From contig OX328123.1 of assembly GCA_946811695.1 (NCBI GenBank), forward strand, positions 38,598,054 through 38,662,053: a stretch of DNA of 64,000 nt. Direction: 5' to 3'. Position numbers and translations under genes: made by a program. How positions within the stretch are numbered: the first letter of the stretch is position 1; each line of letters begins with the position of its first letter. The notes below the pieces were generated by a model. It was not told where the DNA came from. It worked only from the letters and a program-made list of their open reading frames with translations, and ran no database searches. Of the stretch, positions 23,217 to 35,756 are shown in pieces. This DNA comes from Gonocerus acuteangulatus (taxonomy: Eukaryota > Arthropoda > Insecta > Hemiptera > Coreidae).

Positions 23217-24536
23217 ATCTATAAACGATAATATAATTTTAATAATCTCTATCCTGAAATGCAGATTTATATTATAACTTCTGCGAATTTCTTCATTCCC
23301 GAATAAGAAAGCAAAACTATTATTATTATTGGATTCAATCAAACCATGGGATGTTTTTTTTTTAATTGAACGTTTCCTCTAGTTAGAAACCAAAACAATA
23401 ACTTTTCTTTATGTTGTTGACACCTTTGTCTCAAAGGGGAAAAAATTAGGCTGAAATTAAACAAGTGTATATTATTTATGAAGTATTAGATAAAATGGAG
23501 TTAAGGTCTCAGTAGGCAATTCCTTCAAACGTCATGTTCACTTGTTGCTGCAAACCTGCATTACACGCACGGCTTGAGGGAAGAATTTTGAGATGGTTTC
23601 CTACCATCAGAGTTATTTCAGGGTACCATCTAACACTCATGAATAGATTGTTTTCCTTGCTGAAATTACAAAAATAAGTATTATCATTTTTTATCTAAAT
23701 GAATGGAGTTGGATATCATTATATCTGTAGAGTGGGATTTATTAGGTCACAATATTTTTAATAGGATAAAACCAAACTTCGAACTGTTACAAGATCTTCT
23801 GTTTCTATGATCGTATCTAATAGTCCGCAAGAGTAAATCTCGAATAATAGAATAACGTCGAAATTCCGCGGTCTGGGCTTCTCTCAAGCAAGAACACTTG
23901 CACACTGGGGAAGCTCGATGGCCGATTTTATCGGTTACAAAAGTATTGGAGTTGTATTAACTTTCATCCTGCAGATTACAATTTGAATTGAGTTACTCAT
24001 ACCACTTTTAAATATACTCGTCGGGTCACTTGCTTTCTCCATACTATCCACAGGAGTAAAGAAGGAAAATTATCCAATACCTTTCTAATAAGTTGTTATA
24101 CAGGGCGATTCAGGTTTGTTACAATATAAAAATAATTTTTCTATGTCTTGAGGGATTAATGTAAGGGCATTCAATACAGAAACCGCTCTTATGCACATTT
24201 AGTAACCACTAAATCTATGCAAATGAAGTGGAAGTTTATTGAGGGATAGGTTAAACGATTGATTCCCTTATGTCAAAAAATATAAAATTGTGTTTTGTTA
24301 CTTTCAAATACCTTGCGTGAAGAAATTATGGAATACTCATTTTATATTGGCCAAACTGTGGGAATCCATTGTCCAGTCCGGAAGCAATAAAAAGTAACTG
24401 AATTGTCGGAAAAGTTTTTCATTTGTGCGATATATCACATTCTCTGTTGCCCAAATTTTCATTGATTTACCTTTGCTTACTTCCGCGAAATTCACGGCAA
24501 TTCGAGGAATCTATCTTCTAATGTTGTCGTGTTGAT

Positions 24537-24576
<40 letters not shown>

Positions 24577-25084
24577 CTCGCAGTAAATACTTGATTTATT
24601 TACATTTTTTAAATGTTGTATGTAGCTACTGGACAAAGAGATCATATTTCTGCTATCATGAGATCATCGCATGAAATCCGAACAAATGAATAAAGTTATG
24701 TTGAAGAGATTCCGAGTTTGGTTGCAGTGGAGATGTTCTAGGGAGATGCGTTTGGCTAGCTGCCGTTCGGCTGAGTAGCGTGTGACCGGAAACCCTTCGT
24801 GCCTTCTTCCTTTCTCAGTCAGTCTCCATGAAATATTCCGTAAACAGCTAAAGCACCCATGCTTACAATACATGTTATTCAATGGTAAAACCAATCGAGT
24901 ACATGAAAATGTATTGGAATTGTGATTACATGTTCTTGGAAACAATAGTTTTAACGGAGTTAATCCTATTAACGATTTTATTTATTTTGTCAAGTAGGTA
25001 CCGAAAAACGACATATATTTATTAAGAAAGGACGAAGTAAAAATATATTGGGATTTATGAGCAGTTTAGAGCATTCCGAAGCGG
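23217..25084. other. Unassigned AT-rich DNA with a poly(T) tract
   Basis: A run of about 37 T lies at 24538-24576. ATACAGGGCGATTCAGG near 24100 looks like one transposon terminus but no partner was found. No coding region is recognised. Confidence 0.45.
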
Positions 25085-25320
25085 TGCTAGGTTTGCTCAG
25101 AAGTAGAGCGTCCTACTCATGGACTGGAGGCCCCGAATTGGAAACTCGGACGCCTTCTAAAGAATTTCTCTTCTTGTGTCTTCTTTCGAGGACGGTATTC
25201 GCCGTTTAATGCCGTCCCTATGCTCATCCAGCCTGTAGTGGGTACCTGAAAAAAGAAAAATCACACCACCAGAGATTAGTACTGACCATACTATCTCCCC
25301 AGTGAGCTGCTGCGGGTTTA
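25085..25320 (+). mobile_element. SINE3 (tRNA-derived), forward copy
   Basis: The head contains GGTTTGCTCAGAAGTAGAGC (A-box region) and CCGAATTGGAAACTCGG (a B-box arm). Later CGTCCCTATGCTCATCCAGCC and GGGTACCTGAAAAAAGAAAA match the copy at 34745-35025. The tRNA fold is degraded. Confidence 0.6.
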
Positions 25321-26154
25321 ATAATCAGTTAACTCTACAGTATCTGCGGCTCTAAGCCCTATTGGTCTGTTACAGATCTTTTTTTTCTTTTTTTTTTTTT
25401 TGTATTTCTATAAATGTTTATTCGAAAGTTTTTATTTATAAGAAGGTAGAGTTTAGTACATTATCTTTGGTCCTCCTAGGGAGGAAATACGCTTCAAACA
25501 CAACGATTGAATTCGATTTACATTCTATTTATGATGAGTTAACGTTTTGATAATTTTTAGGTATATTTTTTATCATGGTATTTCTAAATTTGAGGTTTGG
25601 AATTATCGTATTGATGCACGTTTATAATAATTAGGATGTTTTATGTATAATGTTTTACATATAATAGGACTTTCATGAATATTTTCCACTTATTCCTGAG
25701 AAATTCCGTGCTGCATTAAAACAATAGCACTGCAATTCTTCTTACATTTTTTCTAATGGAAAATAGATTTTGTTTCGTTATTGTTTGTCGGCAGATTGTT
25801 CTTCCACCGTGAGAAAATCTTGTTGAAAATGACTTATTACTCTCCGAAGTAATTCATGAGCATTGCGACTGGGATTCTTGTCGAAGACACACCTGCAATT
25901 TTGGTCGTGTAATGTGGCAAGATAATGAGATATGTTCACAGTACGCATTTTCTGCAATGTTTTTAGCATTTTTATTAAAAACAGAAGGAAGATTGTAAAA
26001 AAACTGACAGCAAGCAGGAATTAGTCTGTTCTCCTTCTCAACATTAGCTTTTAGAAAACAATATTACAAATACGCTCCTCTTTTTAATTCCTTTTTTTAC
26101 TAAAATTCTCAAATTAATATTAATTGCAATTAAAAAAAAAAAACAACGAAAAAG
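25321..26154. other. Unassigned DNA
   Basis: A T-rich stretch lies at 25379-25401. No gene or element is recognised. Confidence 0.4.
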
Positions 26155-27090
26155 AAATAGCATTTTTGATTTTAAGCACCGATTAATCCGAATGAGATTG
26201 TCTCATCCAAAATGACTTCAGAACATTGTATGTAGGGAAATTAGTAAGCGTTCAAATGACTACGGCCCATTTATCAAGATTTCTCAACCGTTTTCTAATA
26301 CTTCCTTATCTCCAAAGGCAGGGCCGCCACATCTCAGAGCCGGGCCCGGGACCAGATAACGGGCCCCCATTTCTCAGAGCCAGACTGAAAATTCTCGTAC
26401 TTTGCTACAGTACTTTGGACATTTTAAAATTATTTTCATCTTGGAGTTTTGAGCGAAATGAGAATAAAAGCCGACAATCGGTGCAGCAAAGGTCTCTTTC
26501 GTTACTTGTAGTTTTATTACGACTCCTTTATTACTATTGACTCCCATATCCTAATGAAATATACTATCCTGGGACTGCACTTGTTTTGTTGTTTTTTGTA
26601 GATTAAAAAAATATAGATCCCATTCCAATAAATATAGGCTACGCCCGTCTATATTTCTAAACCCCATTATTTTTACAAGCTCATAACCTATACATTGTTT
26701 TCCAATTCCACGGCGCCCGGGCCCGTCAGTACCCGGCTGCCCCCCCCCCCCCATGTGGCGGCCCTGTCCAAAGGTAACAATAATTTAAATATTATAGTTT
26801 AGATGAATTACGTACTTCTAGAAAAAGGTTTAACTGAAGACATCGATTTTAAGTACTCGAATCAAAAATTAATCAGGAAAACTAGTTTTATTCACTTTTC
26901 TTGAAAGTCTTTAAGACATCGCATTAAAAATCTTTTCATTCGTTTCTCTATTTTAGGAAACCATCAAAGAGGGTACCTGAAACCCTATAAGCCGTAAGCA
27001 CTAAGATTAATTTCGCGTGATTTTTACAGCGTTCCGGTGTTAGGATTCTGCAGGTTATGGAACTTTACTTTTTTAATAAGAAAGTATTTT
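26155..27090 (-). mobile_element. Degraded HINE-A, split by a hAT-like MITE
   Basis: Pieces of the HINE-A body are recognisable on the minus strand: TTTAAGCACCGATTAATCCG, CAAATGACTAC, and after the inserted MITE AACAATAATTTAAATATTATAG, then GTTTCTCTATTTTAGGAAA and the TTTCGCGTGA block. It is among the most diverged HINE-A copies here, implying long activity of the family. Confidence 0.55.
26319..26766. mobile_element. hAT-like MITE, 448 bp, with 8-bp TSD
   Basis: The termini are CAGGGCCGCCACAT and its exact inverse ATGTGGCGGCCCTG. The flanks TCCAAAGG (26311-26318) and TCCAAAGG (26767-26774) are a perfect 8-bp duplication. CAGGG-type ends with 8-bp duplications are characteristic of hAT transposons. 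The interior is GC-rich at both ends (GGGCCCGGG) and encodes no transposase. The host repeat reads correctly across one TSD copy. Confidence 0.9.
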
Positions 27091-27414
27091 TTTTGTTTTT
27101 ATTTCTTTTGAATACAGTTTATTTCTGTATTTACTTCTACTTAGCTATAATATTAAAAATTAAGATTTACATTTATAGACAAATATTAACGATACACTGG
27201 AGCTAATGACCCATAAGCCATGGAGCTAATAACCCATAATGGGGTCAATGATGAGGAAACGAAGCATCCTAAAAAAATAAAAATAACGTTTTACTCGTAT
27301 GATGGCATTGCAAGGAGTGATTTATATCTCACATCTACTTTCCATAGATAATGCAGATTTTTTTATCTACAAGTTAGTACCGTTTTCTAGCCACGATAGT
27401 ACTGATGCCCTTTC
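27091..27414. other. Unassigned DNA with a possible SINE tail
   Basis: GGAGCTAATGACCCATAAGCC at 27198 and GGAGCTAATAACCC at 27222 resemble the shared SINE tail, twice in tandem. Nothing else is recognised. Confidence 0.35.
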
Positions 27415-27515
27415 TTTTTTCGAAAGAAAAGCCGCATTCCCTAGTGGGAATCGAAAACGCAGCCATGGGCCTTTTTCTTGCCTTAATACACAGGGTCACT
27501 GGGCCTCCTCAAAGT
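27415..27515 (-). mobile_element. SINE2, reversed, diverged
   Basis: CTTTCTTTTTTCGAAAGAAA, CCTAGTGGGAATCGAAAAC and CACTGGGCCTCCTC match the copy at 14795-14922 in order and orientation. The B-box is altered. Confidence 0.6.
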
Positions 27516-28534
27516 TTCTAATATAAATAATTTAAGCAGGAATTGTACAAAAGAGTTAAAAACAGAGTTAAACAAAGCCTTCCCACGACCTGAGGAGTCA
27601 AACGATAATTTCCTCTTTAGCGCCTCTCTTTCCGGGGGCCTCTTCACTTCTAGTTTATTCTGAAGCGCAGTTTGTTCTGAATAACTAGATATATTGTGAA
27701 AAAAATAGGATTATATTCATTATAGGTGGGGTGAAATATCATCCTGCTATAATGAGTAGTTCTTTTAGCGCGTTTCTTCCCTCCTTCCATGAGACTGCAA
27801 TACTTAGATCATCGGGATGCTGTATGTTCGCTATCTCGGCTATCTGCAGTAACTATACAGCTCAGCTACTTGCGATTGACAAAGCCGTGAATATCAATTC
27901 TCCAACACAAACTCATCCGATAATAGTTAATATATTATTATTATTAATATCGGAGTAGGTAGGATTAGTAACCATCCGAAATAAATAATTATGTACATGC
28001 ATTTTCTGGATATTTAAGAAGCATCGGACGGTTCTCTCTGCACCCAGCAGATGAACATCGCATGACTGCATTATGCATGTATCCAGTCTACTGCATGCGT
28101 TAATGTGTATTTCTTGGCCACTTACTGACGGGAGCGGGAGAAGGATAACTCCCCTCCAAGCTGAAGCCAGTGCTTGATTGTATACTTCATAGATATCCAT
28201 TCCCTTACGGCGTACTATAGCATCGGAGCACAGGTCGCACTGCTCCCGATGTCAAGGTCTGACAAATGATTCCCTTTCAGGCAGACCTCTCTCCAGATTC
28301 GTGTATGCCTAGAATGGACTTTCACTTCTCTACTTTTCGTGGTTAGTGCATTTTATACCTAATGCCAGGTAGAGCATCCAGGGAAGGTGATCCTGGGGCG
28401 TGTACTGTACGTGACCTTGTGTTAGTGTACTGTGTGTGTTATGTGTGCAGTATACTGTTACTCGGAAAGAGAGGGTCGTAAAGCCCAAGCAACTGCGCAC
28501 ATCAGTCGCTCCCTGCCAGTTTATTTTATTATTA
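27516..28534. other. Unassigned DNA
   Basis: No coding region or transposon boundary is recognised. A G run lies at 28539-28549, on the border with the LINE fragment. Confidence 0.4.
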
Positions 28535-29248
28535 TCATGGGGGGGGGGGTGTTCTCATGGGATAAATTCTTTCAGGGGTTATTGCCAACCGAAAGAATTG
28601 TTTTTTTTTTGTTGGTGTTTTTTTCTTCGGGCGTTCATTTAGAAATTTTCTAACCGTTCTGGCGGTATCAAGCAGTACTGCTTTGTGTTCATTTTTAATA
28701 AGATCCTCTGGCAGTTTCATATAGGCATTTGCGGCAATTGTCGTTTTTGGAATGAGCCCGTTGGTCGAGATTATGAGGGCTGTTATCCTTACAGAATCCA
28801 ACTTATACAGGTCTTTCAGCTCTGTGGCCAATTCCTGATACTTGCGCAGTTTCTGGACATATGATTTCCGGATATTCTCATTATTGGGGACTGCGAAATC
28901 AATAATATCGGCTGCCTTATTTCCCTTATCTATGACAAGAATATCCGGTTTATTGTGATGGACATTACAGTCTGACAACATCGCTTCGCCCCAATACATT
29001 TTAAGTGAACCTTTCTCTAAAATTCTTTGTGGAACGTAAGGATAATAAGGGACCTTCTTATCCAACAATCGGATTTTTTCTGCGAGAGCTTGGTGGTATA
29101 TCTTGGCCGCGTTGTTATGTCGTTGAAGATAATCGGATCCCGCAAGGATCTCACAGCCCGCCGTAATATGCTGAATCGACTCATACGTTTTGTTGCACAA
29201 TCTACTTTTACATATAAAATTAATCCATAAATACACACCCCCACCCAC
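28535..29248 (-). pseudogene. R4/Dong-type LINE, C-terminal fragment with restriction-like endonuclease
   Basis: About 235 residues are open. Near the start is a zinc-knuckle-like CRLCNKTYESIQHITAGC (C-x2-C-x8-H-x4-C), then YLQRHNNAAKIYHQALA, then KPDILVIDKGNKAADIID, which carries the PD-x14-D core of the restriction-like endonuclease of R2-group LINEs. Then come KLRKYQELATELKDLY, ALIISTNGLIPK and LLDTARTVRKFL, all typical of the R4/Dong branch. In an intact element this domain cuts the target site. The RT domain is absent: the copy is 5'-truncated near 29240. The Met used as start lies in a GT-rich flank and is probably not authentic. A C run gives a Pro stretch before the stop, directly followed by TAA-rich sequence. 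Confidence 0.88.
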
Positions 29249-29307
29249 CTTTCCGTAATTATACTTCGTTCAAGCAATTATCATGGCCTTCCCTCATAAA
29301 CACTATT

Positions 29308-29910
29308 TTGTTTTAGTAGTGGACACACTTTGTGTTAGTAGTGGACGCAACATGTCCAACGAGATGTAGCTGTCTGGCAAACCCAGAATCAAAACATTGT
29401 TAGTATTTAAGGATTTCTAGTAAATTCAGACTGTTTCGAAGAAGAAAAGAAAATATCCCCCCAGCACTGGTAGTGGACGGGTAGTGTCCACTAATAAAAA
29501 TATGAGAATCTTTGGTTTCAATAGTGGACAGGTAACTTTACCCCTGAACGACAGCAAATATTAAATATTAAACATCAAAAGACTAATCTACGCAGAATGG
29601 TTCATTGGATAATGCTTGCACACATTAAATAAATAAATGATAAAAATATAAAAACTTGTACTTATCCTCTTAACGAAAGTGACTAGTGTACAATTACAAA
29701 CACCTTGACGACTAGAATGTTCATGTAAAATAAATAATAAGTGACATCCATGTTGTTTTGATCTAGCGTTTGAGCCATAATTCACTACTAGAGTGTATGA
29801 ACTGCTCACTGTGTTATTTTGAAGCTGATTCAAATGCTAAAAGTCTTATTTTTTCAATTTAAACGTCTAAGTGTCCACTATTGGAACAGTGTCCACTATT
29901 GGTACATTTA
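29308..29910. mobile_element. Possible TIR element with repeated AGTGGACA motifs
   Basis: TTAGTAGTGGACACACTTTG with a second TTAGTAGTGGACGC at 29313-29350 is mirrored at 29868-29908 by AAGTGTCCACTATTGG and CAGTGTCCACTATTGG. Further copies of the motif occur near 29470, 29482 and 29522. Paired motifs at both ends in opposite directions suggest subterminal transposase sites. No exact target duplication is identified. Confidence 0.45.
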
Positions 29911-29939
29911 ACCTACATATTAATTTTCTCTAAAGAATA

Positions 29940-29990
29940 ATTACCACTCAAAAGAACGGCGTTAATGACCTTAAGGGTTGACATGCCTTG
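29940..29990 (+). mobile_element. SINE tail fragment
   Basis: GGCGTTAATGACCTTAAGGG and TTGACATGCC match the shared SINE 3' tail and a fragment at 46885-46935. No head is present. Confidence 0.4.
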
Positions 29991-32900
29991 TCGAAAAAAT
30001 AAAATTGGTAATTGTATTTTCATAATACTACTTGTAAAGGAACTAGTACTGATAAATATAAAATTCAACTTGTTACCTCCAATGGAACATGGTAAGAGAT
30101 TAGATTTTATACCTTAGAACAAATATCCCGCAATATTAAATTTTAAATATAGAATCATTATTTATTCAAAGTGAACGGAGGATTATTAATAAAATTTGAA
30201 TGTTATTATGTCCCTAAAAAATTCGTATTCATTTTTAAACTTACTTACAATATTTTAAATTTAGGGGCCAAAGTAATGCAATAGGAACCTGTTTGAGCTC
30301 TATTTCAATTTATGGAATATCAAATTAAATTCTGGAAGTAGAACAACAATAAAATTGCTTGAAGAAAAGATAAGCTGACTTCACCGAATATTTCCCTTCA
30401 TTGTCTTTAAGGAGAATGACCTGCCTGTTTCCGTTGTCATTAAATGCTTCTTCAAGGTCATTGTTTAGATGCTTCATTTATTATTACTTTTGTATATCTT
30501 CATATTTTTTAGCACAAAACATCTTCTTATAAAACCTAAGTAGATTCGAATGCTTTGTCTACGACAGGGATTGTTGAACTCAATATTGTAGTCGCTAGCA
30601 GACCGTGCTTATTTTCCCCCCGATATGGGAAAGGCTTAAAAATAGTAGGGTCTACAATAATGTTTCTATGGCTGCGAAAACTATAATTAGAACTATAAAT
30701 TCAGAATACACCAAGGATATGAGGGAAATGACAAAAAAAACCTGTGCGAATGAGGCAGCCAGAGGTAAAGGTGACATTATATTGATGCTCGACGCGCTAG
30801 AAATGCCAAGAAGAGCAGGTAAGACAAAGTAGAAGAAGACGTTCTGTATTTATTAGTTATTTAGTTTTATCCTGGGATCCTACAATAGATGGAATTTTCT
30901 TACTTTTCTGGAGCTAAAATAAATAATAGAATAATTAATGGATGAAATGATTGTGCAAAGTTTTCCAGTCACTGGTTTTAATTAAAGTGTCATTTAGAGA
31001 TAGCTGTTCATTGAAGCTGAGATCCGCAAACGTCAGAACCTAGTTAGAGAGTAATTTGTTGTTTTTTATCAGCCATTCTCTTTTATAGTATAAAATACTC
31101 TTAATGGTTACTTAAACAAGAAAAACAAATGTAGGCCAGAGGAGACTATGTTTGTGTATAGTCTTTGTCGACCCTGAAAATTGAGTGGCTTCTACCCCCC
31201 CCCCCCCCCGGGCTTGAAAATGATAAGGACTGATTATTATTAGGTATTATATTACAAATTATTATTAGTTAAAAATAAATATTTATTATTATTAGGATCA
31301 AATTATTAGAACGAGGAAAATAGAATTGCCGCAAGCTTCCGAAATTCTAATATATTATTTACTGCGAATATTGTGTATTCCTGTTACTTATTTACCTACG
31401 ACTGGCAGAATATATAAGAGATAATAGTGAATGAAGCCATCCGGAATAGCCACGTTTAATGAATTACGCGTGTTCACGCACTTTGATCAAGAAAAATGGC
31501 CCTATTTCTGTAAGACTCGGCACAAATAATTACATAAAACAGAACGTTCACCCTGCAGAGAACGTTCTGTTTCATTAACAGAGTGCCTGGTATATTTTAT
31601 ATGTTGATTTAGAAAATGAAATAAAACCTCTTTCAAGGTGTCTTTCGCCGATGTCGGTTAAATATCAGGGCGGTATTGGATTACTCCATGTATCCATGAC
31701 TTCATAAAATGAGTCAACGTTTTCCAAAAAAAACCCTTGTCCACAAATTTACGAGAACGAGATTTTCGAACCGCTGGATGAAGCTGTTCTTGCTCTTTCC
31801 AATGATTAAAAATATTACAGCTTCAGAGCTACTCTTACCTTACGAAAAACAGTTTAAAAAGTAAGGAACAGAATCGCACTATGTCCGTTGGGTGAATTAT
31901 AACATGCCCAACTGTTGCTTGATATTTTTCACTAAGAACAAACAACCTCTTGTCCTATGTTGTAAGCACCATAGAAACACAATACACAAAGCCATCCTCA
32001 TCCATTTTCTAAATGTGACGTCCACGTGTTTATAGAAACCAGTTTTTATAATGATATTGATAGTATTTTGTATGTTTACTGGTTGTTATGGAGTTGGCAA
32101 CGATGCCTGACAAAATAAACAAACCTCAGAACATTTCCACGGATTCGGATTGAATTCTACCGTGAGTGTTTGTGTGCCCGTCCGTTGTTTGCTGTATTTT
32201 ATGTTCATTATTTATTTTTAAACATTTAAAAATTATTCGAAACATATTCAAATACCTTTTAAGTATTATGAAGCGTGATGGGCAAAGGACCAGAAAACTT
32301 AAAAGATCAGGTTAGAAGACTGTCTGTACCTGTTACTCCATGGGGTTACATATAGTTAAAGGGACAAAATTAAGTGCTACATCTACTTGGTAAAACATAT
32401 CGTTCGGGAAACAAAATATGTGTCAAAACGCCGACTTAGTACTACTTCCCTACGGTAACCGTTCAAATTAAATACTCATAATTGTTCTGAATTCACCATG
32501 TAAGAGATACGCATTCCATGAAATATTTTATATTATAATAAGGGTGCTGAGCGATTCAGATCAAGACTCAGAGATAGAAGATATTGACGTTGCATAAAAT
32601 AACTTAAAACTTGCTTCTCTCATAGCAAGGAAATATATTTTTTGTAATAATTTTTCCTCGTTTTTTTAGTTAACTGGAATTATAAAAAAAATTATAAGTT
32701 CGCAGATGACATGTTTAAATCAAATTAATAAAGCATTGTATCAAATCAAAATGCACTTGTCCATTTTATACAAAATCAAAATGGTTACATATCCATTTTA
32801 TACAAAATCATAATGGATTCATTTCCATAAGCATACAGACCCATAAAAGAATGCACGTCCAAAATATTATTTCCTTTTTTTTAACAGTTATTGCAATAAA

Positions 32901-33571
32901 ATTGTAAAACTTCTACAAAAAACAGTCGAGTAAAGCAATTATGTTATAAAAAACAAAGCTTTCAATGAAAATACAAAAATTACATCGTAAAACGGGGTTT
33001 TCCGTTTCCCCATCAATTACCTTTCTCGGAGAAGGCTCCTTTTGGAAAAGGTTGACTCAATGTCTCAAATAAATTGATTTCCTTTTTAAGAGCTAATCTC
33101 TAGTTGGGAATGGTGATATTTGGAACTGTTCCTGTCTGGAGTGCCTTAAATAGGGAACTGACCAAGAGATAGGAATGGAGGGGGTGCAATGGTAAGGCCG
33201 GACAGTGACATTTGAAGATCCGGCTGTATTGTATGCAAGGCCGTGGCTCCTTCAGGGTCGATTCTCTTTCCAGTCCTATCCTGGTCATCTTCATCTCTCA
33301 TTACATTGGGATTCAATTCTATCCTCTATTCTATTCTTATAATTTTCCCATTGATTCCGAACTCGAAAAGCTCAAATGCTTTCCTGAAATCGAAAAAAAC
33401 GGGATATACGTAACTCCCCTTAGCTTTAAGGTTTATGTTAATAAGTGACATTAATGTGAAAATGGAAGAGAGCATGGTACAATACCCACGACAATATGCC
33501 ATCCAGCAGAAGAGGAAACCGGAGAGACCGACGCCGTATTGGCCATTCTATTCTTACTTACGAACACTTAA
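29991..33571. other. Unassigned AT-rich DNA, 3.6 kb
   Basis: This is the longest stretch without a recognised element. It contains a C run at about 31194-31209 and a 13-bp perfect hairpin at 31537-31572. A 75-codon forward frame at 30605-30832 is hydrophilic but matches no family I know. Confidence 0.4.
31537..31572. repeat. Perfect short hairpin
   Basis: AAACAGAACGTTC is followed by a 10-base loop and GAACGTTCTGTTT. It lies in otherwise featureless DNA and has no associated gene. Confidence 0.8.
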
Positions 33572-33700
33572 AGGTATGTCCACACTGGTAGACATGTTGC
33601 GCGATTTTGGGCTCGAGACCTGTCTCAGGATGTCTACGTAGACATGTCCATAGACGAGACCCCGTCTATGGGCTTGTTGCGAGACCAAAAATCTCATGTC

Positions 33701-33768
<68 letters not shown>

Positions 33769-34244
33769 GCGTATAAAAAAAGAGAATATGTATATATATA
33801 TATATACATATAAAAAATATAATAAAAAAAAGAAAGAATCTGGAATCTGTGGCTGCAAAGCATAATTTACCAGTAGAGGATGTAGAAAGGTAATACATAA
33901 TTTAAAAACTTCTTTTAACCGGGAGCGAAAAAAATTACTCCGACGAGTGGTCCCAAATAGTCCACGTGGTTTTCATACGAGGACTTGCAATTCCTGCTTC
34001 CAGCAAACGAGTCAGAGGGTAGCCGGAACACAGACTTTCATGATAGAGGAAAGAATGAACCCACACAACAATGTCCTCCATGGTTTTGACTGGGAAGACT
34101 AGACTGAAATATTCACATCACAGTGTGGACGCGAGACGAGACAAAGATCGGTGTCTATAGACCAAGTCTATGTCTCAAGCCTAGACCGTCTCAGCCAGTC
34201 TCTAGACAAATCGCGCAACGAGGTCTACCAGTGTGTATTTACCT
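33572..34244. mobile_element. MITE, 673 bp, TAA-flanked, with imperfect ~35-bp TIRs
   Basis: The left end AGGTATGTCCACACTGGTAG and then TTGCGCGATTT are mirrored at the right by AAATCGCGCAACGAGGTCTA and CCAGTGTGTATTTACCT. TAA flanks both sides (33569-33571 and 34245-34247), a 3-bp duplication as used by PIF/Harbinger elements; TTAA would also be compatible. The interior has many GTCTAGAC-type motifs and a (TA)n tract. No transposase is encoded. Confidence 0.75.
33702..33810. repeat. (TA)n microsatellite inside the MITE
   Basis: There are about 32 TA units, then a short AT-rich spacer and a second short TA block. Open frames of Tyr-Ile repeats across it on both strands are artefacts. Confidence 0.95.
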
Positions 34245-34247
34245 TAA

Positions 34248-34744
34248 TGCATTAACAAGACGCACCACATGCCAACATGTAGACAATGCAACCAACTGCT
34301 AGTAGACATATACTTACAGACTGCCGAAGAAGAGAACAATTACACAAAACCCATTGACCTCACAGAACGTTTGACCGATGGTAGCCATTATTTGAATCAG
34401 ATATTTAAACAATTAAAATTAACGAACCCATGAAAATGATTACTCTTTCATTTTTTGTAACTTCCTTATTTTTATTTATTTATTTTTTATTTTATTATTA
34501 TTAATTATTTTATTTTGTTTCTTCTATATTTGGTTTTTAAATGTATTTGCAATTTTTTCCTAAATTATATTAATTTCTTTATGTTATAATAATATATTAT
34601 AATTTATTCATTGATGTTACTATTTTTTTTTTCAAGTTGACGTTTCCATATAGACTTAATAATTGCTAATCGCCTCCGTTGCGATCCAGCAATAAAAAAG
34701 TAAATATAAAAAATCAGTCCCTTAACAGGCCACAATGGCACAGA
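34248..34744. other. Unassigned AT-rich DNA
   Basis: TTTA-rich low-complexity sequence lies at 34465-34560. Nothing else is recognised. Confidence 0.4.
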
Positions 34745-35025
34745 GGGTATGTAGAGGTATCTGATTTTTGACAATACGGCACACTAGGGAGGTAGTGCGC
34801 TCAGTACTTACCTACCTAGGGAGGTAGTGGGGGCCCGCCTGATTTTTCCCTTTGCAGGTACCCATTAATTAATTATAGGCGGGGTGAGCTTAGGGACGAT
34901 CTGGGGCTCCAAATCCAACCCTCAAACGATGTCACTAGAAGAAAAAATCTTTGGTGCACCGCTCGGGTTTTGAACCTGGGTACTCCAGTTCATTAGTCGA
35001 GTGCTCTACCTCCTCGTCCCCATAA
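34745..35025 (-). mobile_element. SINE3 (tRNA-derived), reversed copy
   Basis: On the minus strand, GGGACGAGGAGGTAGAGCAC (A-box region) is followed by an anticodon-like arm, CCCAGGTTCAAAACCCGAGC (B-box) and CGGTGCACC. The body includes CGTCCCTAAGCTCACCCCGCC and GGGTACCTGCAAAGGG, shared with 25085-25320. The head is closer to a tRNA than in the other copy. Confidence 0.7.
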
Positions 35026-35748
35026 ATAAATCAATAATGTGAAAATCTGATGAGTGCAGCCTCTTTCTGTACGAAATCCCTTCTTTTCCTCTGGGATCAA
35101 TTTTCAGTGTCTCTCCAGGCCTGTATCCTATGTGCTAAAATGTTTGTTAATTGATTCGAAATATTGTTGAGTAAAGACATACCCCGTTAGCTAATACAAC
35201 CATCTTTGTTTCCCTTTTTCTTTTTTTTTTCTAGCAAAGTTAATTTTGATTTGGACCAAGCACTGGGAAGTTTCTCTGATCCAGTATATTGTTGGAAAGA
35301 TTTCTATTTATTGTGATGCCCCAATATTTATATTTTTCTCTGTAGCTTAGTCAAACGCTAGTTGAATTACGTTATCTTAAAAGTGTTGAAATGTGATTTA
35401 GACTCGCCGGATTATTTGATTTCATTATTATGAAATCATAGATGCATGTTCTCAGCTATTAATGAACACAAAATAGGGGAGTATGTATTTGTTAATATGA
35501 TGGATAGACTTGAAAACACTGTTATATCTTCCATTTATATTCACACAAAAATTAATATTAATAGAGCTGAGTGAACACATTAAAAATAAGATAATACAAA
35601 GCACCCATGGTTGTAATAAACGTTTTGAATATTTTAATTAACTTAAAAACGTCCGAAGCATATTCTGTGTATGTGGGATAGGACCTTGTGAACGTACAAT
35701 AAATTTTAGAAAGAGAATGGAATAAGAAAATATGATTTAATTATTGAG
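35026..35748. other. Unassigned AT-rich DNA
   Basis: No gene or transposon end is recognised. A T run is near 35220. Confidence 0.4.
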
Positions 35749-35756
35749 TAATAACG

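Noticed and set aside
24100..24120. Transposon terminus ACAGGGCGATTCAGG
   Set aside because: No inverted partner or target duplication could be found.
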